Positions 1-5,328 of a DNA stretch of 6,084 nt are shown here, piece after piece. This DNA is from Deltaproteobacteria bacterium (GTDB lineage: Bacteria; Desulfobacterota; Anaeroferrophillalia; Anaeroferrophillales; Tharpellaceae): NCBI GenBank assembly GCA_013153415.1, contig JAADEO010000210.1, positions 1 to 6,084 on the forward strand, given 5' to 3'. The number at the start of each line of letters is the position of its first letter. Positions within the stretch are counted from its first letter, which is position 1. A program made the position numbers and the translations under genes. The notes beneath the pieces were generated by a model, which was given only the letters and a program-made list of their open reading frames with translations, did not search any database and was not told where the DNA came from.

Positions 1-54
1 GCGGAATCGGGATCGCGGCGATCGCGCCGGTGATATTTGCCCGCCGGGCGGAGA
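1..54 (+). repeat. 54-base perfect direct repeat, copy 1 (window edge)
   Basis: Bases 1-54 are identical to 506-559 (offset 505); the match breaks at 55 (t) against 560 (g). Copy 2 lies inside pyrK and encodes its nucleotide-binding loop. Copy 1 begins exactly at the first base of the window and is joined to unrelated sequence. Such a short exact copy starting at the very edge is typical of a contig-end or chimeric-read artefact, but a real partial duplication is possible. Confidence 0.9.
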
Positions 55-149
55 TTTCGGATAGAGAGGCGAAATTCTGCTGGAACAATAAATCGAGATT
101 CGCAGGAAAGGCGTTCTGTTACCAATGCCAGAAACTGCTTCCGGCGTAG
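3..149 (+). CDS. Possible 3' tail of an unknown upstream ORF, chimeric with the repeat
   Basis: The frame starting at base 3 is open from the window edge to a TAG at 147-149. Its first 17 codons repeat the PyrK segment GIGIAAIAPVIFARRAE, because the 54-base repeat happens to be read in the pyrK frame. Codons from 54 on encode about 31 other residues, with cysteine codons at 78, 117 and 126; the last two form a CYQC pair, reminiscent of half a zinc-ribbon. The stop lies 16 bases before the proposed pyrK start, which is the spacing expected of an upstream operon gene. I do not recognise the product. The fusion to the repeat makes the true 5' part unknown, and the whole ORF could be chance. Confidence 0.3.
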   Translation, partial: GIGIAAIAPVIFARRAEISDREAKFCWNNKSRFAGKAFCYQCQKLLPA

Positions 150-154
150 AAAGG
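148..154 (+). promoter_or_regulatory. Ribosome binding site deciding the pyrK start
   Basis: AGAAAGG sits 11 bases before TTG 166. No ATG or GTG lies in the pyrK frame in this stretch, and the family's N-terminal pattern begins right after this TTG. Together these favour 166 over the far upstream start codons. Confidence 0.5.
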
Positions 155-165
155 TATTTTGCAAA

Positions 166-972
166 TTGTATTTGTTTGAAGCTGAAATTATCGAAAAATG
201 GCAACTGGCAGCGGATATTTTTCGTCTACGGCTGAGGGCCGGGGAGGAGTTCATCGCCGCCGGCCGGCCGGGGCGTTTTGTGATGCTGGCACCGGTCGGC
301 GGGTTGTATGATCCGCTTCTGCGGCGGCCGTTCGGAATCGTGCGCTGCGGGGACGGGTGGTTCGAAGTGGTCATCAAGGCGGTCGGGAAGGGGAGCCGCA
401 ACCTGGTCGGGCTCCCGGCCGGGGCCGGGATCACGGTCCACGGTCCCCTGGGCAATGGCTGGCCGCAGGATGAGAGCGGAGAGCAGCCGCTGATACTCGT
501 GGCCGGCGGAATCGGGATCGCGGCGATCGCGCCGGTGATATTTGCCCGCCGGGCGGAGAGCGAAACGTTTCTGCTCTATGGCGCCGCGACGAAGGATGAA
601 CTGGTTTTGCTGGATGAATTCACCACCCACGACGGCCGGGGACCGCAAATCGAGGTGATCACCGACGACGGCAGTTGCGGGCGGCGGGGACTGGTTACCG
701 AGTTGCTGCTTGAAAAGCTCGAAGAGTATCCCGGAGCCCGAGTTTTCGCCTGCGGGCCGGAACCGATGCTCAAGGGGGTGCAGAAGGTTTTACGGGAGCG
801 GGACATAGAAGGCTGGGAAGGCTGGCTCAGTCTCGAAAACCGGATGGCCTGCGGTTTCGGGGTTTGTCTCGGCTGCGTCCAGAAGACGGGTTCGGAACCG
901 GAGACGAAAACTTCCAAGGTCTGTACCGAAGGGCCGGTTTTCGCGGCCGGGGAGGTGATTTTCGATGACTGA
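166..972 (+). CDS. pyrK: Dihydroorotate dehydrogenase B (NAD+), electron transfer subunit PyrK
   Basis: PyrK passes electrons from the catalytic subunit PyrD, through a 2Fe-2S cluster and FAD, to NAD+ during oxidation of dihydroorotate to orotate in the cytoplasm. From TTG 166 the protein has 268 residues, the usual family length, and begins MYLFEAEII like its relatives. An FAD-binding motif RRPFGIV lies at 53-59, the glycine-rich nucleotide loop GGIGIAAIAP at 114-123, and the NAD-site motif ACGPEPML at 195-202. Cluster ligands are C229, C234, C237 and C253 (C-x4-C-x2-C-x15-C). The frame is open back to base 34, but residues encoded upstream of 166 are arginine-rich and unlike the family. The loop carries three residues (IAA) more than the common GGIGIAP form. 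The stop overlaps the pyrD start by 8 bases, showing tight co-expression. The identification is firm; the TTG start is likely but not certain. Confidence 0.93.
   Translation: MYLFEAEIIEKWQLAADIFRLRLRAGEEFIAAGRPGRFVMLAPVGGLYDPLLRRPFGIVRCGDGWFEVVIKAVGKGSRNLVGLPAGAGITVHGPLGNGWPQDESGEQPLILVAGGIGIAAIAPVIFARRAESETFLLYGAATKDELVLLDEFTTHDGRGPQIEVITDDGSCGRRGLVTELLLEKLEEYPGARVFACGPEPMLKGVQKVLRERDIEGWEGWLSLENRMACGFGVCLGCVQKTGSEPETKTSKVCTEGPVFAAGEVIFDD
506..559 (+). repeat. 54-base perfect direct repeat, copy 2 (inside pyrK)
   Basis: This is the in-gene copy of the repeat found at 1-54. It encodes the glycine-rich segment GGIGIAAIAPVIFARRAE of PyrK. Because the surrounding gene is intact, this is the original copy. 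It also contains a short near-tandem 9-base repeat (512-520 and 521-529, differing at one base) that encodes IAA followed by IAP. Confidence 0.9.
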
Positions 973-1882
973 TCTCAGCCTGGAACTGCTGCCCGGAATC
1001 AAGTTGAAAAATCCGGTGCTGACCGCCTCCGGCACTTTCGGTTACGGTTCGGAATACTCTCCCTATTTCGATATCGCCGGGCTCGGCGCGATCGTCACCA
1101 AGGGTCTGTCGCTGCGGCCCAAGACCGGCAATCCCGGAGTGCGGATCTGCGAGACCGCCTGCGGCATGCTCAACGCCATCGGGCTGGAGAATATCGGGCT
1201 CGAAAGGTTCCTCGAGCAGGAACTGCCCCTCCTGCGCCAGGCCGGGGCCCGGGTGATTGTCAATTTTTTCGGCAACTGCCTGGAGGATTACGCCGAACTC
1301 GCGGCCAGGCTTGACGGAGTCGAAGGCATTACGGCGCTCGAAATCAATATTTCCTGTCCCAATGTCAAGGCCGGCGGCATCCAGTTCGGGACCGATCCCC
1401 GGGCCGCGGCCGAGCTGGTCGGAGCCGTGCGCCGGGAAACCTCGCTGCCGCTGATCACCAAGCTTTCCCCCAATGTCACCGATATCGTGGAGATGGCGCG
1501 GGCCGTGGTCGCGGCCGGATCCGACGCTCTTTCCCTGATCAACACTTTGCTGGGCATGGCCGTCGATCTCAGGCGGCGCCGGCCGGTACTCGGCAATCTC
1601 ACCGGGGGGCTTTCCGGCCCGGCGATCAAGCCGGTGGCCCTGAGAATGGTCTACCAGGTGACAAAAGCCCTGCCCGAGGTGCCGGTAATCGGCATCGGCG
1701 GCATCGTTACGGCCGAGGACGCCCTCGAATTCCTCCTGGTCGGGGCCCGGGCCGTCCAGGTCGGGACCGCCAGTTTCATCAATCCCCGGGCCGCGGCCGA
1801 GATCGTCGACGGCATCGGCAGCCATCTCGACAGCCTGGGCTGCGAACGGGTCACCGATTTTATCGGCACTCTCGAGACCTGA
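965..1882 (+). CDS. pyrD: Dihydroorotate dehydrogenase B (NAD+), catalytic subunit
   Basis: This FMN enzyme oxidises dihydroorotate to orotate in pyrimidine synthesis and forms a heterotetramer with PyrK. The 305 residues match the class 1B family length. Visible motifs are ASGTFGYG at 21-28, TKGLSLRP at 45-52, the substrate-loop MLNAIGLEN at 68-76, and INISCPNVKAGG at 127-138, where C131 is the catalytic base typical of class 1 enzymes (cysteine rather than the serine of class 2). Also present are K166, INT at 192-194, GGLSG at 214-218, and the FMN phosphate-binding GIGGI (243-247) and GTAS (267-270). The ATG at 965 follows a strong GGAGGTG at 951-957 with 7 bases between, and overlaps the end of pyrK, the usual pyrK-pyrDB coupling. 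A hairpin with a T-run follows the stop. Nothing is missing or broken. Confidence 0.97.
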   Translation: MTDLSLELLPGIKLKNPVLTASGTFGYGSEYSPYFDIAGLGAIVTKGLSLRPKTGNPGVRICETACGMLNAIGLENIGLERFLEQELPLLRQAGARVIVNFFGNCLEDYAELAARLDGVEGITALEINISCPNVKAGGIQFGTDPRAAAELVGAVRRETSLPLITKLSPNVTDIVEMARAVVAAGSDALSLINTLLGMAVDLRRRRPVLGNLTGGLSGPAIKPVALRMVYQVTKALPEVPVIGIGGIVTAEDALEFLLVGARAVQVGTASFINPRAAAEIVDGIGSHLDSLGCERVTDFIGTLET

Positions 1883-1899
1883 CGACCGCAGGGAATACA

Positions 1900-1937
1900 G
1901 TTTCGCCACCCCGCGTTCCGGCGCGAAACCGATTTTT
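1900..1937 (+). terminator. Likely Rho-independent terminator of the pyrK-pyrD unit
   Basis: GTTTCGC (1900-1906) pairs with GCGAAAC (1923-1929) around a 16-base GC-rich loop. CGA and then five T (1933-1937) follow. It lies 17 bases after the pyrD stop. The T-run is short and the loop is long, so strength is uncertain. Confidence 0.55.
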
Positions 1938-1975
1938 CAGGATTTCAGCAAAGGCAATGAGACGCGCCGGCTGGT

Positions 1976-2016
1976 AAAAAAGATGGAAAATCCGCAAGCA
2001 TCTTGCTTGGAAGCGG
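1976..2016 (-). terminator. Likely terminator of the HIT-lapA-lapB-pilZ operon
   Basis: On the minus strand CAAGCA (2009-2004) pairs with TGCTTG (2000-1995) around a 3-base loop. CCG/CGG (2016-2014 with 1994-1992) extends the stem across a bulge. ATTTT follows at 1991-1987 and a run of six T at 1981-1976. The hairpin starts immediately after the PilZ gene's stop codon, in a convergent gap, where a terminator is expected. Confidence 0.55.
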
Positions 2017-2421
2017 CTAGATTTCACCCTTGTGACGCAGGACTTCGTAGCGATTGAGGAAGGAGACGATCTCGTTGCGGGTGGCCTTGTGGAGGAATTT
2101 GAATTCCACCGCGAGCAGGAAATGCCTTTCCCGGGAATCGGGTTCTTCATCGGCCTCGCGGATGACCCGGGCCAGGAAGTCGCCCCGGGGAACTTCGTCC
2201 GGAAGTTTCAGACCCTCGGGCGGCATGAACTCGGCCAAAATCAGGGTGCCGGGCTGGAGCAGGGGGCAGTCGGTGGCGAAAAACATGCCGCCGCCGCCGA
2301 GATTCAGCGTCCGGCCGTGATAGTGCCCGATAATCTTCTTATCCCTGATGACGGAAAAAGAGAAGGGGAGCTGGATGTCGCAGCGGAAGAAATCCCGCTG
2401 GTTGTCGGTCTGCTTGCCCAT
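2017..2421 (-). CDS. PilZ-domain protein, probable cyclic di-GMP receptor
   Basis: The 134-residue protein is essentially one PilZ domain. PilZ domains bind cyclic di-GMP through an RxxxR motif and a following (D/N)xSxxG motif. Here R9 and R13 form RDFFR, and N40 with G45 forms NLGGGG, so the usual serine is glycine (G42). A short beta-rich body and a helical C-terminus (about 110-130) follow. No membrane segment or second domain is present, so it would act as a soluble single-domain adaptor. It is the last gene of the minus-strand operon, starting 30 bases after the lapB stop, with only a weak ribosome binding site before ATG 2421. Its partner is not visible; a link to the LapA/LapB envelope pathway is inferred from position alone. 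The domain call is strong; binding of cyclic di-GMP is less sure because of the serine change. Confidence 0.85.
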   Translation of the reverse strand: MGKQTDNQRDFFRCDIQLPFSFSVIRDKKIIGHYHGRTLNLGGGGMFFATDCPLLQPGTLILAEFMPPEGLKLPDEVPRGDFLARVIREADEEPDSRERHFLLAVEFKFLHKATRNEIVSFLNRYEVLRHKGEI

Positions 2422-2451
2422 ATTAAGAGTTCATCAACGGTTGCTGTTGTT

Positions 2452-3603
2452 TCAGCGTATAAAGATTGTATCCCAGGAGGTGCAGCGGGGGCATCTCCAG
2501 GCCATCTTGTCGAGCTGGTAGCCGCAGCGGCGACAGAGATAGGGTTTTTCAAAACGCAGCTGGGTTGAGAAGAAGTCCCGTACCAGGCTGTGATAAAGGG
2601 GGCTGTTCTCGCCGGCGCTCTCCCTGATCTTCTCCAGCAGATCCCGGACCAGGGAAAAGACTTCGGCATCGCCACTCTTTTCAGCCATGACCTGCCGCAG
2701 ACGTTCTCCCGCCTCTTCCAGGCGTCCCTCCCGAATCAGGTAAGCTAGGTAAGCGAGATTGAACTTCCGGTTGCCGCCGTATTCCGCCAGGTGGCGGGTG
2801 AAGAACTCGCTTTCGGTCTTTTCCCTTTTTTCGACCGGAAGCTTGAGGAAACGCTGAATAACCAGGGCGACGAAATCGGGATTCAAGGTAAAAGCCTTGT
2901 CCCAGGCGGCCAGAGCCTCTTTCAGCTTGCCTTCCCGCAGGTGGAAATCACCGTAATGCAGCCAGGTATCGATACATTTTTCATCGATCTCCAAAGCCTG
3001 GCGGAAGAATTTCAGGGCTTTCTTGTGATTGCCGGCGGCTTCGGCGGCCTTGGCCACCTCGGTGGTCAGGTGGGCGATGATATTGGTTTCCGCCTGGGTG
3101 TCGGGAAAGGAGCGGTAGAGTTCGAGAGCCTTCTCCCATTCGCGCAGACTGATGTAGAGGGATGAGAGTTCCCGCCGGGCCGCCTGGTTCCGCGGCTCCC
3201 GGGCCAGGATCTCCTCAAAGGTCCTGAGCGCCCGGTCGAGAAGGCCGGCTTTCTTGTAGTCGAGACCGATTTCGAAGAAGGTCTGGCGGCGGATCTCTTC
3301 CGGCAGGTTGGGGCGCAGCAGGATATCCCGGTGGACGCGGATGGCGCGTTCCATCTCGCCTGAGTTGCGGAACAGCTGCCCCAGGGCCAGGTAGATTTCA
3401 GCCGTGGTCGTATCGACGCTGGCGACCTTGACGAACTCGGCCACGGCCTTGTCGGTTTCATTCGAAAGGACGTAGGAAAGCCCTTTGAAATAGGTTTTCA
3501 GAAGATTGGCTTCCGCGCCCGAAAGCCGTTTCTCGTCAACCGCCGCCGGAGGCTGCAGCGGATGCTCTTTCCGCTTTTTCAGACAGCCGCGCCAGAAACT
3601 CAT
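2452..3603 (-). CDS. lapB: LapB-like TPR protein with C-terminal zinc ribbon
   Basis: LapB (YciM) is an inner-membrane-attached cytoplasmic adaptor which in E. coli promotes FtsH degradation of LpxC and so limits lipopolysaccharide synthesis. From ATG 3603 the product is 383 residues, close to the 389 of E. coli. Residues about 34-310 form a series of TPR helix pairs; GLSYVLSNETDKAV (41-54) and ALGQLFRNSGEMERAIRVH (73-91) match the family's first repeats. The C-terminus has the rubredoxin-like ribbon CRRC (357-360) and CPRC (371-374), followed by the typical SWDTIFIR end. The 5' end is a problem: no N-terminal membrane helix is encoded in this frame, the ATG has only a weak GGA site, and the frame can be extended to TTG 3666 only through arginine- and cysteine-rich sequence. 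A plausible helix lies in another frame (see 3536-3679), so a frameshift is likely. It follows lapA directly in the operon. Confidence 0.88.
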   Translation of the reverse strand: MSFWRGCLKKRKEHPLQPPAAVDEKRLSGAEANLLKTYFKGLSYVLSNETDKAVAEFVKVASVDTTTAEIYLALGQLFRNSGEMERAIRVHRDILLRPNLPEEIRRQTFFEIGLDYKKAGLLDRALRTFEEILAREPRNQAARRELSSLYISLREWEKALELYRSFPDTQAETNIIAHLTTEVAKAAEAAGNHKKALKFFRQALEIDEKCIDTWLHYGDFHLREGKLKEALAAWDKAFTLNPDFVALVIQRFLKLPVEKREKTESEFFTRHLAEYGGNRKFNLAYLAYLIREGRLEEAGERLRQVMAEKSGDAEVFSLVRDLLEKIRESAGENSPLYHSLVRDFFSTQLRFEKPYLCRRCGYQLDKMAWRCPRCTSWDTIFIR

Positions 3604-3679
3604 AACCGGTTTCCCACAGGTCCAGTTGGTTTGCGGTTTCGCCCGCCGGGAACAGCAAGATCGCAACGACGAGAAGAGA
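3536..3679 (-). other. Displaced reading frame: probable lapB N-terminal membrane anchor
   Basis: Directly after the lapA stop, in the same frame as lapA, a stop-free stretch encodes SLLVVAILLFPAGETA, a good single membrane helix, and then an acidic helical segment (NQLDLWETGYEFLARLSEKA) before a TGA at 3538-3536. This is far more protein-like than the lapB frame over the same bases. Its position and hydrophobicity match the N-terminal anchor of E. coli LapB. Joining it to the lapB frame needs removal of one base, for example in the run of five A at 3579-3575 or the GGCGGCGG tract at 3548-3541. No ATG or GTG opens it; TTG 3658 would cut the helix. It may be the true start of lapB, or a small coupled ORF. 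Confidence 0.5.
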
Positions 3680-4045
3680 TCAGGAATCCTTCTCCGTCGT
3701 CTCCAGCGGAGCGGACGCCACCGGGGTTTCCACGTTGCTGTCGGTCAAGGGCTGATTGCGGAACTTGGCCAGTTCGCTTTCGAGTTCCTTGATGCTCTTT
3801 TTCAGCTTCTTGATCTGGCGCCGGCTTTTGAAAATGATAACGATATCGCCGAAAGCGACCATCGCGGCCCCCAGGAAGAGAGCGCAGAAGAGAATGATGT
3901 AGAGGGGCGGTGATTTGTGCAGGGTGAACTCGCCGAAGCCGTATTTGAGCTCGATCGCGGTCGAAAGGGCGGCACTGTTCTGAAAAATGAAAACCAGGGC
4001 CAGCAACAGAAAAATCAGTACGACGACAATTTTCAAGTAACGCAT
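3680..4045 (-). CDS. lapA: LapA-domain (DUF1049) inner membrane protein
   Basis: LapA (YciS) is a small inner-membrane protein which, with LapB, coordinates lipopolysaccharide assembly. The 121 residues show two membrane helices, about 4-22 and 47-70, joined by a short loop, and then a lysine-rich probable coiled coil (about 73-95: SRRQIKKLKKSIKELESELA) in the cytoplasm. This is the DUF1049 layout. A polar tail of about 25 residues (97-121) makes it longer than the roughly 100-residue enterobacterial form. ATG 4045 is preceded by GAGAGAGGA with 9 bases between, a good ribosome site. It lies 30 bases after the HIT gene and immediately before lapB, so co-transcription is expected. The family assignment rests on topology, size and the adjacent LapB; confidence is good. 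Confidence 0.87.
   Translation of the reverse strand: MRYLKIVVVLIFLLLALVFIFQNSAALSTAIELKYGFGEFTLHKSPPLYIILFCALFLGAAMVAFGDIVIIFKSRRQIKKLKKSIKELESELAKFRNQPLTDSNVETPVASAPLETTEKDS
3687..3695 (-). promoter_or_regulatory. Strong Shine-Dalgarno-like site without a standard start
   Basis: GGAGAAGGA lies in the last codons of lapA on the minus strand. A start would be expected near 3683-3677, at the lapA stop, which is where lapB begins in other genomes. Only CTG 3683 and ATC 3680 are there, both in a frame that closes after about 26 codons. TTG 3666 is 20 bases away, which is too far for normal use. Confidence 0.4.
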
Positions 4046-4075
4046 CTGTGATAATCCTCTCTCTATACGGTAAAG

Positions 4076-4615
4076 TTAATTGTTCGTATTTTCGGTTTTG
4101 CGGGGAGCGCGACCCTCGAAATAGGGCTTCAGCATTTCGTAGGACGACTCGAGCTGTTGGGGCAAGACCATGGTGTCGGCGATTACCGGCATGAAATTGT
4201 GATCGCCCTGCCAGCGGGGAACGATATGAAAATGGAGGTGATCGGCAATTCCGGCTCCGGCCGCTTCACCCATGTTGATCCCGGCGTTGATGCCGGCCGG
4301 TTTGACCGCCTGCTGCAGGCACTTGATCGCTCTTTTCATCAGCAAAAGAAGATCGATATAGGCCTCTTCCGTCAGTTCATCGAGGTCGGCGGCATGGGTC
4401 CGCGGCAGCACCAGCAGATGACAGTTGCTGTAGGGATAGCGGTTCAACATGACGAAGCTGAAACGGGTCCGGTCCAGGATCAGGTTTTTACGGTCATTCT
4501 CTTCTTCGAGCAGGCGACAGAAAAGACAGCCCGCCTCCCGGGGTTTATCCGCCGCGGAATCCTTGTTGAGAATGTAATCAATCCGCCAGGGAGCCCAGAG
4601 TGTGGATTGAGACAT
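4076..4615 (-). CDS. HIT-family protein, likely Ap4A phosphorylase/hydrolase type
   Basis: HIT enzymes cleave nucleotide phosphoanhydrides or phosphoramidates through a histidine-linked nucleotide intermediate in the cytoplasm. The 179-residue protein has the family signature HLHFHIV at 126-132, with H128 as the expected nucleophile. The N-terminal LWAPWRIDYI (6-15) and CLFC (30-33, a likely zinc site) are hallmarks of the subgroup that includes the mycobacterial Ap4A phosphorylase. NRYPYSNCHLLVLPRTH (58-74) and INAGINMGEAAGAGIADH (109-126) are the usual core strands and nucleotide loop. ATG 4615 is preceded by GGGATG at good distance. It is the first gene of the four-gene minus operon. The exact substrate cannot be read from the sequence. 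Confidence 0.93.
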   Translation of the reverse strand: MSQSTLWAPWRIDYILNKDSAADKPREAGCLFCRLLEEENDRKNLILDRTRFSFVMLNRYPYSNCHLLVLPRTHAADLDELTEEAYIDLLLLMKRAIKCLQQAVKPAGINAGINMGEAAGAGIADHLHFHIVPRWQGDHNFMPVIADTMVLPQQLESSYEMLKPYFEGRAPRKTENTNN

Positions 4616-4764
4616 TATTTTTCATCCCGTTAGATGTTCTAAAAAGGGCGAAAACATGTTAAATTAACTCTTAACGATTATCATGTTTGCGGTCTCTTTG
4701 CCACATTTTTCTTGGTCGGCGAAGGGAAATTTTTGCCTTGCAAACAATAAATCAGCGAGGGTGA
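4616..4764. promoter_or_regulatory. Divergent AT-rich intergenic region with short palindromes
   Basis: This 149-base gap separates the 5' ends of the HIT gene (minus) and the DUF2148 gene (plus), so both promoters should lie here. It is clearly richer in A+T than the flanking genes. It contains the palindrome AACATGTT (4653-4660), overlapping GTTAA-A-TTAAC (4658-4668), with a further TTAAC at 4671-4675. On the minus strand TTAACA with TAGAAC about 15 bases on is a possible weak promoter for the HIT operon. I see no clear promoter pair for the plus-strand gene, and no hairpin or riboswitch-like fold. Confidence 0.4.
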
Positions 4765-5301
4765 ATGGAAATGATTATCAGTGACAAGAAGATGGAAGCG
4801 GAAGCGGTTCTGACGGTCGGCCGGCTGATGGCGGCGGCGGCCCGAACCTCGCCCAAGGGCAAGGGGGCCGATACGATCGTCACCCTGCTCCTGACCGACG
4901 ATGAAAAAAACCGGGTCGCCAAACAGATGGAAAAGATCGCCGCCGAAGAGGACATCCCTTTTTTCAAAAGGGATGCGGACAACATCTATAATTGTCCGGC
5001 GGTTTTGATCATCGGCACCGAATTCAGACCGCTCGGCATTCCGCATTGCGGAGACTGCGGCTATGATGGATGCCAGGCCTGTGTCAAGGAGGGGCAGGGA
5101 CGCTGCAATTTCAATGTTATCGATCTGGGGATCGCCCTGGGCAGTGCGGTCTCGGTGGCGGCTCTCCACCATATCGACAACCGCATCATGTTCTCCTGCG
5201 CCAAGGCGGTGCTGGAGTTGGGCATGCTGCCGCCGGCGGTGAAAATGGCCTATGCCATCCCGCTTTCGATTACCAGCAAAAGTCCTTTTTTCGACCGCTG
5301 A
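4765..5301 (+). CDS. DUF2148 ferredoxin-domain protein of unknown function
   Basis: The product belongs to the DUF2148 family (conserved proteins with a ferredoxin-like domain), whose role is unknown. From ATG 4765 it has 178 residues. The cysteine-rich centre HCGDCGYDGCQAC (94-106) with C114 gives C95, C98, C103, C106 and C114, a pattern suited to an iron-sulfur cluster. The family's conserved end is present: DLGIALGSAV (120-129), DNRIMFS (138-144) and IPLSITSKSPFFDR at the C-terminus. There is no signal peptide or membrane helix. GAGGGTG (4757-4763) is 4 bases to GAGG's end from ATG 4765, and 10 from ATG 4771, so a start at 4771 (MIISDKK) is equally possible. It stands alone, divergent from the HIT operon and convergent with recJ. 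A redox or electron-carrier role is inference only. Confidence 0.9.
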   Translation: MEMIISDKKMEAEAVLTVGRLMAAAARTSPKGKGADTIVTLLLTDDEKNRVAKQMEKIAAEEDIPFFKRDADNIYNCPAVLIIGTEFRPLGIPHCGDCGYDGCQACVKEGQGRCNFNVIDLGIALGSAVSVAALHHIDNRIMFSCAKAVLELGMLPPAVKMAYAIPLSITSKSPFFDR

Positions 5302-5328
5302 GCTGGAAGCTTTTTACCGGACGGCGGA

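Noticed and set aside
37..165. N-terminal extension of pyrK back to TTG 37
   Set aside because: It would add 43 arginine-rich residues unlike any PyrK and would start inside the 54-base repeat; the family pattern begins at 166.
827..1909. Long 360-codon open frame on the minus strand over pyrD
   Set aside because: It is the shadow of pyrD in GC-rich sequence: rich in G, D, P and R with no recognisable domain.
2032..2568. Plus-strand open frame of 178 codons over the PilZ gene and lapB end
   Set aside because: It is antisense to two well-supported genes and spans their boundary, with no recognisable motif.
3506..3913. Plus-strand open frame of 135 codons over lapA and lapB start
   Set aside because: It is antisense to the lapA membrane protein, which has strong family features; no motif is seen.
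4157..4633. Plus-strand open frame of 158 codons over the HIT gene
   Set aside because: It is antisense to a gene with an intact HIT signature.
4743..4753. AACAATAAATC occurs here and at 84-94
   Set aside because: An 11-base match in 6 kb is expected by chance, and the contexts differ.
5301..5315. Small AGCT-GGA-AGCT hairpin followed by T-run after the DUF2148 gene
   Set aside because: The stem is only 4 base pairs, too weak to call a terminator, though its position is suggestive.
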